Shown here: piece by piece, positions 35,683-44,360 of the stretch | Layout: each line of letters starts with the position of its first letter | Position numbering within the stretch: the stretch's first letter is position 1 | Origin: Pedobacter frigiditerrae | Lineage (GTDB): Bacteria > Bacteroidota > Bacteroidia > Sphingobacteriales > Sphingobacteriaceae | DNA length: 64,000 nucleotides | Direction of reading: 5' to 3' | Assembly (NCBI RefSeq): GCF_032678705.1 | Contig: NZ_JAVTSS010000002.1 | Location: 310,001-374,000, forward strand | Program-made: the position numbers and the translations under genes | Notes under the pieces: generated by a model | Databases searched by the model: none | What the model saw: the letters and a program-made list of their open reading frames with translations, nothing else | Told to the model about the DNA's origin: nothing

Positions 35683-36813
35683 ATGAAAAAAATATTACTA
35701 TTCTTATCTCTTATTATATTGTCCAATCCGCTTTGGGCACAAAAAAAATTAATTCAAAAGTTATTATCTAACGAAAAGGATACTACACGTAAAGCTAGTT
35801 TTATGCCTATACCTGTTTTGGGTTATGCACAAGAAACAGGCTTCGAGTTCGGCCTTGGTGCACTTTATTCATTCTACATGGATAGGAAGGACACAACTAA
35901 CCGTAGTTCTAACTTTTCTGGAACGGCATCTTACTCAACCAAAAAAACGTATAACCTAACTTTAAAAGGCGATGCTTGGACTCCAGGTAATAAATATCAT
36001 TTTATTGGAGAAGTTAAGTTTAGAAAAACGCCATTTAACTTTTATGGTTTAGGGAATAATACCAATCAAAAAGATGAAGATAGATTGGTGCAACAGTTGA
36101 TGAAAATCCAGCTTGATGCTGAGAAAACATTTATTAAGAATGCGTACACTGGTGTTTCAGTAGGTTTTGAAGATTACAATTTCACAGATAAGGTTGCTGG
36201 CGGAATTTACAGTACTTCTCCTATTTTATATGATAGGGCAGGTGGTACGGTAATGTATTTAGGCGTATCTCAAAGTTACGATACAAGAAACTCTAACAAT
36301 TACCCGACAAAAGGCTTTTTTGGAAGAGTAACCTATCAATATGCACCAGACATTTATGAGGGAAGTAATTTTACAGGAAGTCAGATAAAAGTTAATGTGC
36401 GTAATTTCTGGTCGTTAGCGCCAAAAGTAGTTTTCGCTGTTCAGGGATTATATCAAACAGTTCAAGGAACCAAAACACCTTTCTATTTATTACCTCAATT
36501 GGGTAATGATGAAATGATGCGTGGTTATTATACTGGTCGCTACCGCGATGAGAATTTAATCGCTGCCCAAGCTGAGCTACGTTATCGCTTTATGAACAGG
36601 TTTGGCATTGTTGCTTTTGCTGGCGGAGGGAAAGTTTTCGCCAATGGAAATTTCTCTTTACATGATTTAAAACCTGATTATGGTTTTGGTGGAAGGTATT
36701 TCTTTGATACCGCTAAAGGTTTAAGTGTTCGTTTAGATTATGGTGTTGGCGAGAAAAAAGCTGGTGAAAAACGCCAAAGTGGAATGTATATTAGTTTAGC
36801 GGAAGCTTTTTAA
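35683..36813 (+). CDS. BamA/TamA (D15) family outer-membrane beta-barrel protein
   Basis: 376 residues. Signal peptide about 1-20 (ending LWAQ). The remainder is an outer-membrane barrel of the surface-antigen D15 type: PVLGYAQETGFEFGLGALYSF at the first strands, SVGFEDYNF, a central GVSQSYDTRNSNNYPTKG typical of the BamA barrel, LRYRFMNRFGIVAFAGGG, and the last strand ending in Phe (YISLAEAF). It lacks POTRA domains, so it is not BamA itself but a short paralogue of unknown role. Two dyads upstream suggest regulated expression. Confidence 0.85.
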   Translation: MKKILLFLSLIILSNPLWAQKKLIQKLLSNEKDTTRKASFMPIPVLGYAQETGFEFGLGALYSFYMDRKDTTNRSSNFSGTASYSTKKTYNLTLKGDAWTPGNKYHFIGEVKFRKTPFNFYGLGNNTNQKDEDRLVQQLMKIQLDAEKTFIKNAYTGVSVGFEDYNFTDKVAGGIYSTSPILYDRAGGTVMYLGVSQSYDTRNSNNYPTKGFFGRVTYQYAPDIYEGSNFTGSQIKVNVRNFWSLAPKVVFAVQGLYQTVQGTKTPFYLLPQLGNDEMMRGYYTGRYRDENLIAAQAELRYRFMNRFGIVAFAGGGKVFANGNFSLHDLKPDYGFGGRYFFDTAKGLSVRLDYGVGEKKAGEKRQSGMYISLAEAF

Positions 36814-36825
36814 GGTCCCACCCAA

Positions 36826-36844
36826 CCCTCCCCAAAAGGGAGGG
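36826..36844. repeat. G/C hairpin CCCTCCC-N5-GGGAGGG
   Basis: A 7-bp perfect stem begins 12 bases after the D15-like stop. It has no T tract; it resembles the CCCAACCCTCCCC-type intergenic repeats of Bacteroidota rather than a classic terminator. Confidence 0.5.
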
Positions 36845-36890
36845 CTTAGCAAAATGAAATTGATGCTGATAAGTTGAATACCTAACGCGT

Positions 36891-36968
36891 TTTGTCATTC
36901 CGACTTCGGAGGAATCTCTTAAATGGAATTCTAATCAATAGATTCTTCGCTGCGCTCTGAATGACAAA
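36891..36968. repeat. 78-bp REP-like element, copy 2
   Basis: The borders TTTGTCATTCCGA and CTGAATGACAAA, and the inner GAGGAATCT and AGATTCTTCGCTGCGCTC, match copy 1 at 5235-5312 at the same length. The borders are inverted repeats of one another (TTTGTCATTC / GAATGACAAA). Confidence 0.85.
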
Positions 36969-37062
36969 ATCTCTAAAGATTAATTCGTCACTCTTAGAAA
37001 ATTTTTACAATTTAGCCTTATTCGCATTTGGCTTTAATCAGCTGTGCTCAATTATCATTTAT

Positions 37063-39237
37063 ATGAAAAAATTATTCCTTTTACTCTTATTACCGCTCCA
37101 GCTTTTTGCCCAAAAATTTACACCCGCAGAAATTGCAGTTTACCAAGCACAAGCTAAAAAGGTAAATATTATAAGAGATAAATGGGGTATACCTCACGTT
37201 TATGGTAAAACGGATGCAGACGCGGTTTTCGGCTTGTTATACGCACAATGTGAAGATGATTTTAAGCGTGTGGAGTTAAACTATATCGAAAAATTAGGTC
37301 GGCTTGCTGAGGTAAACGGTGAAAAAGATGTGTTTAATGATTTACAAATTCGATTGTTATTTGATAGCACAGAAGCAAAAGCGGATTATGCCAAGGCACA
37401 ACCTTCCTTTAAAAAATTGTTAGATGCTTATGCCGCTGGCATCAACTATTACTTATATAAAAATCCAAAAGTTAAACCTGCATTGCTAACTAGGTTTAAG
37501 CCTTGGTTTCCTTTAATGTGGACCGACGGAAGTATTGGCGCTATTAATACTGCAGACTTAACAATTGAGGAATTAAAGAAATTTTACACAGGCGACCACT
37601 CTCCAACTGCTTATGTACCTGTAATTAAAGACCAGCATAGCGGATCAAATGGCTTTGCTTTTGCGCCTAGCATGACAGAGTCTGGAAATTCCATTTTATA
37701 TATCAATCCGCATACTACCTTTTATTTTAGGCCAGAAGTACAAATGCAAAGCGAAGAAGGCTTGAACGCTTATGGTGCGGTAACTTGGGGCCAGTTTTTT
37801 GTTTACCAAGGTTTTAATGAAAACTTGGGTTGGATGCATACCTCAAACAATGTTGACATTGCTGATATGTACGCAGAGAAAATTTCTAAAACTGATAAAG
37901 GTTTTTTCTATGAATATGATAAAAAGAAGTTTCCTGTAACACAGAAAAAGATAAACATTCATTACTTGGAAGGCACAACATTAAAAACCAAAACCTTTAC
38001 CACCTACTTTACCAATAATGGTCCGGTTATGGCGATGAGAGAAGGCAAATGGATCAGTTTAAAAGCAAAAAACAGAAATGCCCAAAGCTTGGTTCAAAGT
38101 TGGATACGCACAAAGGCAAAGAGTTTTGAGGAATATCAAAAAGCGATGGATTTAAAAGCTAATGCCTCTAACAATACGGTTTACGCAGATGCTCAAGGGA
38201 ACATCGCCTTTTGGCACGGCAACTTTATTCCAATAAGAGATACAAAATATAACTGGAGTGATGTTGTTGATGGTTCTACATCAGCCACTGCTTGGAAAGG
38301 CTTGCACAATGTGAAAGATATGGTGCATGTTTATAATCCTACAAATGGTTGGTTACAAAACTGTAATTCAACCCCGTTTAGCTCAGCAGGAAAAAACAGT
38401 CCTATAAAAGCAAACTACCCGACTTATATGGCTCCAGATGGAGAGAACTTTAGAGGAGTTGCAGCCGTTAAATTGCTAAGCAGGCCAATGAAATATACAT
38501 TAGAAAAGGTTATTGCAACTGGTTATGACCCTTATATGCCGGGTTTTGAAGTTTTAGTGCCAGCGTTATTAAAAGCTTATGCTCAATTACCTCAAAGCGA
38601 TCCTTTAATTGAAGAATTAAAAGCACCTATTTCTCTTCTTAAAAATTGGGATTATCGCTCAGGTGAGTTATCTGAAGCTACCACTTTGGCGATGGAGTGG
38701 GCTCCAAGATTAAACTCGGCAATTCGCAAAGTTTACATTAATCCAGGAGATAAAGACCAGGTGGAGGCAACAACAGAATTTGCTAAAAGCGCCAGACCAA
38801 ATGATTTATTAGATCCTTTGAAGGTAACAATGGCAGATTTAACCAAACGTTTTGGTAAGTGGCAAATTGCTTGGGGAGAGGTGAATAGATTTCAACGGTT
38901 GACTGGTGCAATTAGAGAAAAATATGATGATAATGCACCAAGTTTACCAGTTGGATTTGGCTCTGCAATGTGGGGTCAGTTAGGTTCTTATATTAGTAAC
39001 CCGTTTAAAACCAACAAACGTTATGGTTATAGTGGCAATAGCTTTGTTTGTGTTGTTGAATTTGGAAAAAGAATAAAAGCGAAATCTATTTTAGCTGGCG
39101 GAAATAGCGGAGACCCTAACTCCAAACATTCTACAGACCAAGCTTTAATGTACACTAAAGGTGAGTTTAAAGATGTATTGTTTTATAAAGAAGATGTTTT
39201 GAAACACGTGGAGAGAAGTTATCAACCTGGGCAGTAA
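37063..39237 (+). CDS. Penicillin acylase (Ntn-hydrolase) family protein
   Basis: 724 residues from ATG 37063, which begins a signal peptide (MKKLFLLLLLPLQLFAQ); an open in-frame extension upstream overlaps the repeat element and is rejected. The alpha-chain part holds IIRDKWGIPHVYGKTDADA. The autocatalytic nucleophile is the Ser of HSGSNGFAF, at the start of the beta chain. GFNENLGWMHTSNNVD and HSTDQALMYTKGEF are also typical. The enzymes hydrolyse amide bonds of penicillins or acyl-homoserine lactones; the substrate cannot be told from sequence. Confidence 0.93.
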   Translation: MKKLFLLLLLPLQLFAQKFTPAEIAVYQAQAKKVNIIRDKWGIPHVYGKTDADAVFGLLYAQCEDDFKRVELNYIEKLGRLAEVNGEKDVFNDLQIRLLFDSTEAKADYAKAQPSFKKLLDAYAAGINYYLYKNPKVKPALLTRFKPWFPLMWTDGSIGAINTADLTIEELKKFYTGDHSPTAYVPVIKDQHSGSNGFAFAPSMTESGNSILYINPHTTFYFRPEVQMQSEEGLNAYGAVTWGQFFVYQGFNENLGWMHTSNNVDIADMYAEKISKTDKGFFYEYDKKKFPVTQKKINIHYLEGTTLKTKTFTTYFTNNGPVMAMREGKWISLKAKNRNAQSLVQSWIRTKAKSFEEYQKAMDLKANASNNTVYADAQGNIAFWHGNFIPIRDTKYNWSDVVDGSTSATAWKGLHNVKDMVHVYNPTNGWLQNCNSTPFSSAGKNSPIKANYPTYMAPDGENFRGVAAVKLLSRPMKYTLEKVIATGYDPYMPGFEVLVPALLKAYAQLPQSDPLIEELKAPISLLKNWDYRSGELSEATTLAMEWAPRLNSAIRKVYINPGDKDQVEATTEFAKSARPNDLLDPLKVTMADLTKRFGKWQIAWGEVNRFQRLTGAIREKYDDNAPSLPVGFGSAMWGQLGSYISNPFKTNKRYGYSGNSFVCVVEFGKRIKAKSILAGGNSGDPNSKHSTDQALMYTKGEFKDVLFYKEDVLKHVERSYQPGQ

Positions 39238-39242
39238 ACGAC

Positions 39243-39258
39243 AGCCACATAGCCACAT
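39243..39258. repeat. AGCCACAT octamer x2
   Basis: Two perfect tandem copies lie between the convergent acylase and amidase-fusion genes. Confidence 0.5.
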
Positions 39259-39279
39259 AGACAATAATGAATTATTCTA

Positions 39280-39296
39280 TTTGCCCATGAGGCAAA
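39280..39296. terminator. Short hairpin between convergent genes (weak)
   Basis: TTTGCC / GGCAAA arms with a 5-base loop, directly before the stop at 39300. There is no long T tract; a weak bidirectional terminator at best. Confidence 0.25.
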
Positions 39297-39299
39297 AAG

Positions 39300-41780
39300 C
39301 TAGTTCTTCATAAACATATAAGCAGTACCAATTGGTTTAGTTACCTTATAATTCTTAGAAATCAAGTCAAATTCTATTACATCCCCACTTACTTTAACGC
39401 TATTTTTATCTGTAAGAGTTGCTAGATGAGCAGTAATAAGATTAGAGCCTTTTTCCGCTTGCATTACCCTTCCTGTTAAAGAATATCCATCTACGTTTAT
39501 GCTTACTTTACCACTTACTAATAAAATTTTATCCAGCATAATATTGATTTTTAAAGAATCGTTATTAGTTTTTAATCCTTTTAGTAACTGATAGGCAATA
39601 GAAAAAGTTGGATTTTCAACTTCTGGTGATTTGTTAACCACATAAGGCGATGATTTTAATCCACTATTCCCAGTCGCAGCAATCGCTTTATAAGTTCCTT
39701 TATTTACATCATAGATGATAGATTTAGACACAAGCTTATCTCCATTTTTTGAGGTTAAGGTTGCACTTTTTGCTGTAATTATCCCATTATTCGTATCCCA
39801 AGTTATATCTTCTGCTTCTAACTTGGCATCTCCAATCTCCATAACCCCTTTTTTAATGTAAGTGATGTCATTTTTTGTGTCGACATTCATTGTTGCGGAG
39901 GATATTAGTTTTGGTTTGGATTCTAACTTTGCAGGAGTTACACCAACGCTTTTTAAAACAGTTAAATTTTTAGGTTTAATTGCTGGGTATTCAGAATCAA
40001 ACCAAACTTCTGCTTTTGGTGCATACAAACTTACTTCGTCGCCAGTTTTAATTGAAAGAGATTGTACTTCATTCCTACCAGTATAAATGCGATACAACTT
40101 ATTATTAGATTTTAAGATAAATCCGTCTAAGGTTGGCGTACCGCCAATTTGCACATAATTCAATGAATTAATAGTTCCTATTAATGTTTGTGCTTTAAAT
40201 TTTTTAGACTCAGCTGTTAATTTCTTATATAATTCAGAATTTTTCCATGTTGTATATTTAACATTAAACTCCTCATGAGATTTTTGAAATTTAGCTCGCA
40301 TCTCTTCCGCGGCTGGTAGGCTTTCTTTGTAAACCAAAATACCTGTTACAATTAATTTTGCCAGTTCATCTTGTTTCTTTTCGTTAGTAATGAAATCAAA
40401 ATCACTTTTATTAGTTAAATAACCCATTTCTAATAGGATACCTGGAATTGGCGATTGATTAAGCAATAGAATATTGCTAAGCTTTGGTTTGTTATTGACT
40501 TTAATCCCTGTTATATTTTTTAACTCCTTGTATAAATAATAGGTAATACTGTTTGATTTTGGGAGCTTTAAATCGTTATTATAGCTTCCCGATGTTATCA
40601 TCTCAATTCCATTCGCTGTCGCTTTAGGCGATGAGTTTACGTGTAATGAAAGTAGTATAGTACCTTCAGCTTTTGCTCTATCATTTATACTTATATATTC
40701 ATCAGTATTTCTTGTTAGTACGACTTTTAAGCCTTTTGCCTCAGCAATTACTTTTATCTTTTTTGCCATAACTAGGGTTATGTCCTTTTCAGTAAAACCA
40801 CCTGCTGTTGCGCCTAAATTTTTGCCTCCATGGCTGGCATCTAACACAAGGGTAAATGTTTTATCGTCAGTTTTGGCTATGGGTAAAACATCAACAACAT
40901 CAACCGTAAAACCCCATAACAAACCTAATCCGATAGGTAATGCCAACAAGTACATTAGTTTTTTCATATTCTTTGATTTTGAATTAAACAACATCTTTAT
41001 TCTTTCCTTAATTGGACTTTTCACAAAGTTGTGCACTAATGGCATTTCGCTTTTGCTTATGGCCAGCCTTAATAATAGCCCAGCATATTCAGATGTGCCA
41101 AAGTTCTGTGAAGTGGCATCATCAGCCTCGTATTCGTGTGCTTCTTCCAATGCTTTGTCATACAAATAAACTATCGGGTTAAACCATAAAACTGCTTTTA
41201 TAATCATCAAAATAATTTTGTCAATAGAATGGAGCTGTTTGGCATGTACCTCTTCGTGCTTAAGCAGGATGTTGAGTTCGGTTTCTGTCAGACTTTTTTC
41301 ATCGATGAAAACATAGTTGAAAAATGAGCAGTTGGTAAAGCCTTTTGCCTTTGGAACAATCTTCAACCCATTGATTTCCTCAACGCTGTTCCTCGTGTGT
41401 TTAACCAATTGCAACAATCGCCAGCTGGCAAAAAGTAACAACCCAATAACTATAGATAAGTACAGGTATGGTAACAGCGAATAATAATCAAATTTTTCTT
41501 CCAAAGCTTGTACATTGCCTACAATAATTGGTGTTTGGTAGCCTACTTCTGAAATCTCTGTGTCTAAAGGGAACTGGGCCGTACTGATAATAGGTGCTTG
41601 TGACAACTCACGCTCTACTGTAAAATGTAAGGTAGGAATGATGAAACTAATCATCAATGTAAATAACAGATAAAAGCGATTGATCTTGAAGAAGGTGAGT
41701 TTTCTTAGCACCACAAGATAGAACCCAAAAAACAACATCGTGCAAGTACTAACCTTTAAGAAGTAATATAATAGTTCCAT
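39300..41780 (-). CDS. BlaR1-like M56 receptor fused to an N-acetylmuramoyl-L-alanine amidase and OstA-like repeats
   Basis: 826 residues. Membrane segments about 10-25, 34-53, 101-121 and 274-292. Between the third and fourth lies an M56 zincin: HEEVH at 175-179 with Glu218 (HEYEAD) as likely third ligand. After the fourth segment, where BlaR1 has its beta-lactam sensor, comes an Amidase_3 domain about 307-485 with all expected residues: His317 (DASHGG), Glu331 (FTEKD), His380 (SLHVNS) and Glu451 (LLEMGYLTN). An unassigned small beta domain (about 535-610) and OstA/LptA-like repeats (about 625-706 and 745-815) follow. It forms an operon with a BlaI repressor 2 bases upstream. It probably senses cell-wall state by binding or cutting muropeptides and cleaves BlaI. 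Confidence 0.88.
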   Translation of the reverse strand: MELLYYFLKVSTCTMLFFGFYLVVLRKLTFFKINRFYLLFTLMISFIIPTLHFTVERELSQAPIISTAQFPLDTEISEVGYQTPIIVGNVQALEEKFDYYSLLPYLYLSIVIGLLLFASWRLLQLVKHTRNSVEEINGLKIVPKAKGFTNCSFFNYVFIDEKSLTETELNILLKHEEVHAKQLHSIDKIILMIIKAVLWFNPIVYLYDKALEEAHEYEADDATSQNFGTSEYAGLLLRLAISKSEMPLVHNFVKSPIKERIKMLFNSKSKNMKKLMYLLALPIGLGLLWGFTVDVVDVLPIAKTDDKTFTLVLDASHGGKNLGATAGGFTEKDITLVMAKKIKVIAEAKGLKVVLTRNTDEYISINDRAKAEGTILLSLHVNSSPKATANGIEMITSGSYNNDLKLPKSNSITYYLYKELKNITGIKVNNKPKLSNILLLNQSPIPGILLEMGYLTNKSDFDFITNEKKQDELAKLIVTGILVYKESLPAAEEMRAKFQKSHEEFNVKYTTWKNSELYKKLTAESKKFKAQTLIGTINSLNYVQIGGTPTLDGFILKSNNKLYRIYTGRNEVQSLSIKTGDEVSLYAPKAEVWFDSEYPAIKPKNLTVLKSVGVTPAKLESKPKLISSATMNVDTKNDITYIKKGVMEIGDAKLEAEDITWDTNNGIITAKSATLTSKNGDKLVSKSIIYDVNKGTYKAIAATGNSGLKSSPYVVNKSPEVENPTFSIAYQLLKGLKTNNDSLKINIMLDKILLVSGKVSINVDGYSLTGRVMQAEKGSNLITAHLATLTDKNSVKVSGDVIEFDLISKNYKVTKPIGTAYMFMKN

Positions 41781-41782
41781 AA

Positions 41783-42145
41783 TCAGGATTGTTTATTGAT
41801 TAATGCTTTTAACTCTTCTATATCTTTCTCACTTAATTTTTCTTCTTTTACCATAAATGACAATAAGCTGCTGGGCGAATTATCGAAATAACCTGCAAAT
41901 AGTTTAGAGAAGGTTGTTTTGGTATAGTCTTCTTTTGTAATGGCTGGAAAATACTCATAGGTTTTTCCATAAGCTTTGTAACTTACGTAGCCTTTCTTTT
42001 CTAAAAGCCTAACAATGGAGGAAATGGTATTATAAGGAGGTTTGGGCTCTTCCTCTAACTCATCAATGATATCTTTAACAAATGCATTTTGCAGTTTCCA
42101 CAAAACTTGCATGATGCGTTCTTCAGCTTTAGTTAATTCTTCCAT
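41783..42145 (-). CDS. BlaI/MecI/CopY family transcriptional repressor
   Basis: 120 residues. N-terminal winged helix about 5-75 with TKAEERIMQVLWKLQNAFVK and PYNTISSIVRLLEKKGYVSY, and a C-terminal dimerisation helix region. Repressors of this family are inactivated through cleavage triggered by a partner M56 protease, encoded next (stop at 41783, partner start at 41780). No classic TACA/TGTA operator was found upstream, but AGCTATATAGCT (42221-42232) is a perfect 12-bp palindrome about 75 bases before the start. Confidence 0.94.
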   Translation of the reverse strand: MEELTKAEERIMQVLWKLQNAFVKDIIDELEEEPKPPYNTISSIVRLLEKKGYVSYKAYGKTYEYFPAITKEDYTKTTFSKLFAGYFDNSPSSLLSFMVKEEKLSEKDIEELKALINKQS

Positions 42146-42268
42146 AAACTAAAGATATAACTAAACATTCAGTTTTACAACTGGTTCTTACGTTATATAA
42201 TTGAAAAAACAGTTATAATAAGCTATATAGCTGATTATCAGTAAAATAATTTAATAATCGCTAGTAAT

Positions 42269-42343
42269 TTTGTTATTGCGAATCTAAAAAAATCTAATAA
42301 TCTAAATTCTTCATAGAGATTCCTCGTACCTCGAAATGACAAA
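42269..42343. repeat. REP-like element, degenerate copy 3 (75 bp)
   Basis: Starts TTTGTTATTGCGA and ends TCGAAATGACAAA, an imperfect inverted-repeat pair similar to the ends of the 78-bp elements, with inner GCGAATCT and AGATTCCTCG. Confidence 0.6.
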
Positions 42344-42368
42344 GGATGAAAGATGGTGCTTAGCACAG

Positions 42369-42388
42369 TTAAACCGTATGCGGTTTAA
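42369..42388. repeat. Palindrome TTAAACCG-TATG-CGGTTTAA
   Basis: Perfect 8-bp arms around a 4-base loop, 60 bases after the methyltransferase stop. No T tract follows. Role unknown. Confidence 0.5.
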
Positions 42389-42448
42389 TGTAGATATCTC
42401 GGTCGGTAGACCTTCAATATGACGATAGACGATTAACGAAAAACGAAC

Positions 42449-43231
42449 TTAAAACTTAATCTTGAAATGCTCTTTAGCTTGGCCTTTTTTGAAATAGACT
42501 AAACCAATCCAAAACAAATCTACGGTAACCGTAACATGAGGATGGTTTTTGATTTCTTGCCAAGCTTCTTTCATTCCTTCACTCCAATAAATATCATCAA
42601 ATATCAGTAGTGAGTTTTCGTGGATTTTAGGCAGACACCAATTGAAATAGTTTAAAGTAGCTTCTTTAGTATGGTTTCCATCTACATATACAAAATCGAG
42701 TGTCTCAGAGTTTGTTATCGCCTTTGGCAACAAATCGTTAAAATTTCCAACCTGTAATTCGATATTTGTTAGGTTCAAATCAGCAAAATTTTGGCTAGCA
42801 ACTGCAGCAGTTTCTGGGCAACCTTCAATGGTTAATACTTTTGCTGTTGGTTGCGCCTTCGCTAAATACGCACTTGTAATACCCAAACAAGTTCCTAGCT
42901 CAATCATATTTGATGGATGCTGGTTTTCCGCCAAACGATAAATCAGCTGTGCTAAACGTGGCGCTTTTAAAGCATTTTTTGCTATCTGGCTTACTTTTTT
43001 TGTACGGTTTTTATTCAGGTGAGACCCAGCACCCAAATCGGTAACTGTAATTAACTTATCGTCATTTAAAAGTTTTTTTCGCTGTGCCTCAATAGCCTCA
43101 TATACTTTTTTCTCAAAAAAGTCGTAAATTACCTCATCAGTTAACTTATATACAAACGGCGAGTGCGTTCCGTGTCTACTGTTTGCAGTGAGGCGATGCT
43201 TTAGATAATCGATAGCAAATTGAAAAACCAT
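42449..43231 (-). CDS. Class I SAM-dependent methyltransferase (O-methyltransferase-like)
   Basis: 260 residues from ATG 43231 (MVFQFAIDYLKHRL). A longer frame reaches 43270, but a TATTTTTG promoter box ends 5 bases before 43231, so the shorter start is preferred. The SAM-binding region includes MIELGTCLGITSAYLAK, VLTIEGCPETAAVASQNF, LDFVYVDGNHTKEATLNYF and LLIFDDIYWSEGM, the layout of catechol-O-methyltransferase-like (Methyltransf_24) enzymes. The N-terminal HGTHSPFVYKLTDEVIYDFF block is common in Bacteroidota members. Substrate unknown. Divergent from the SirB1-like gene, whose start is 44 bases away. Confidence 0.9.
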   Translation of the reverse strand: MVFQFAIDYLKHRLTANSRHGTHSPFVYKLTDEVIYDFFEKKVYEAIEAQRKKLLNDDKLITVTDLGAGSHLNKNRTKKVSQIAKNALKAPRLAQLIYRLAENQHPSNMIELGTCLGITSAYLAKAQPTAKVLTIEGCPETAAVASQNFADLNLTNIELQVGNFNDLLPKAITNSETLDFVYVDGNHTKEATLNYFNWCLPKIHENSLLIFDDIYWSEGMKEAWQEIKNHPHVTVTVDLFWIGLVYFKKGQAKEHFKIKF

Positions 43232-43236
43232 AGCCG

Positions 43237-43244
43237 CAAAAATA
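43237..43244 (-). promoter_or_regulatory. Candidate -7 box (short-leader type) for the methyltransferase
   Basis: TATTTTTG on the minus strand ends 5 bases before ATG 43231 and decides that start over the longer open frame. Confidence 0.5.
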
Positions 43245-43275
43245 GCTAAACTGAAAATTGTAATATGCATTTTTA

Positions 43276-44142
43276 ATGGAAAATCTTGCAGAAATTAGTG
43301 CCTTAGTTAAATTATTAGACGATCCTGATGAAGAAATCTATCAGCATGTGCAACAGCGCCTGTTAGAATATGGCAATGAGGTTATCATTTATTTAGAAAG
43401 TGCCTGGGAACAATCTTTAGATACTTTATTACAAGAGCGTATAGAAAATATTGTTCACACTATTCAATTTAATAACGTTAAGGAAGATTTAAACTTATGG
43501 TATCAAAGCGGTGCGTTCGACCTTTTGCAAGGCGCTTTGGTAATTAACCGCTATCAATATCCTGATTTGGATGAACAAGCTATCATTAATCAGATTGAAG
43601 ATATTAAACGTGAGATTTGGATTGGCATGCAACACGAAATGAGTTCTATTGAGAAGATTAAACTCATTAACCACGTTTTTTATAACCAATATGGATTTAG
43701 CGGCAACACCAAAAACCATCACGACCCACAAAATTCGTATCTAAATCAGGTTTTAGAAAGCAAAAAAGGAAATCAAATCTCATTGGCTATTATATATGCC
43801 ACGCTTGCTCAAAAACTAGACATTCCTGTTTATGGTGTTAATTTACCGCAGCATTTTATTTTGGGATACATAGATGAGAGCAATGCTGAAAAAGAATATG
43901 GCGTTTTGTTTTACATCAATGCTTTCAATAAAGGCGCTATTTTCGGTAAACATGATGTCGACCAATTTTTACGTCAATTAAATTTAGAACCTCAACCAGG
44001 ATTTTATTCGCCTTGCAGCAACACAGAAATCATTCGTCGTATTATTCGCAATTTAATTTCTGCTTATGAAAATTTAGGTGCTGCAGATAAAGTTGAAGAG
44101 TTAAAACAGTTGCAAGAGATTCTGGCTGAGAATACGATTTAA
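43276..44142 (+). CDS. SirB1/transglutaminase-like family protein
   Basis: 288 residues, cytoplasmic. The N-terminal 75 residues look like helical (HEAT-like) repeats. The middle carries the SirB1 signature: SYLNQVLESKKGNQISLAII and IPVYGVNLPQHFILGYID. The usual transglutaminase Cys is not evident at the expected place (GNQIS), as is common in the SirB1 branch, so it is probably non-catalytic. The C-terminal part resembles a TPR helix (NLISAYENLGAADKVEEL). Function unknown. Confidence 0.88.
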   Translation: MENLAEISALVKLLDDPDEEIYQHVQQRLLEYGNEVIIYLESAWEQSLDTLLQERIENIVHTIQFNNVKEDLNLWYQSGAFDLLQGALVINRYQYPDLDEQAIINQIEDIKREIWIGMQHEMSSIEKIKLINHVFYNQYGFSGNTKNHHDPQNSYLNQVLESKKGNQISLAIIYATLAQKLDIPVYGVNLPQHFILGYIDESNAEKEYGVLFYINAFNKGAIFGKHDVDQFLRQLNLEPQPGFYSPCSNTEIIRRIIRNLISAYENLGAADKVEELKQLQEILAENTI

Positions 44143-44293
44143 GGTTTTTGAAAAGCAGTGGCAGTAGTTCTTGGGAACGTAAATCCCGCTTTTCGTTTCA
44201 ATCTTTTTCCATCAAACCTATAAGATTTTCCAAAAAAGTATTTACACTTCAATCGGGTTTAGGAACTTAAGCAAGTGCTAAAAACTAAATATA

Positions 44294-44358
44294 CAATACG
44301 CTTTAAGATTTCCTCCCTGCCGTAGGCAGGCTTTGTTCCTCTCAATGACGACGTATTG
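44294..44358. repeat. REP-like remnant with CCTGCC-GTA-GGCAGG palindrome
   Basis: Outer arms CAATACG (44294-44300) and CGTATTG (44352-44358) enclose AAGATTTCCTC, the palindrome 44316-44330 and CTCAATGACGA. The pieces match half-sites of the 78-bp elements. It lies before the esterase stop at 44361. The rest of the 44143-44293 gap shows no gene. Confidence 0.5.
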
Positions 44359-44360
44359 AG

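Larger units (their letters stand above)
42146..42448. other. 303-base intergenic region upstream of blaI-like gene
   Basis: It contains a near-consensus promoter box (TATCTTTA) just before the BlaI start, the palindrome AGCTATATAGCT at 42221-42232, a degenerate REP-like element (42269-42343) and the palindrome TTAAACCGTATGCGGTTTAA (42369-42388). No gene is seen. Confidence 0.6.

Noticed and set aside
40780..41169. Open frame of 129 codons on the plus strand inside the amidase fusion gene
   Set aside because: It is antisense to a well-supported gene, with composition that mirrors the opposite coding strand and no promoter or family match.
43232..43270. Extension of the methyltransferase to ATG 43270
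   Set aside because: A TATTTTTG promoter box ends 5 bases before ATG 43231; the extension would be upstream of the transcription start.
43276..44142. SirB1-like protein as an active transglutaminase
   Set aside because: The catalytic Cys is not visible at the expected position, as in most of this branch, so no enzymatic function is claimed.
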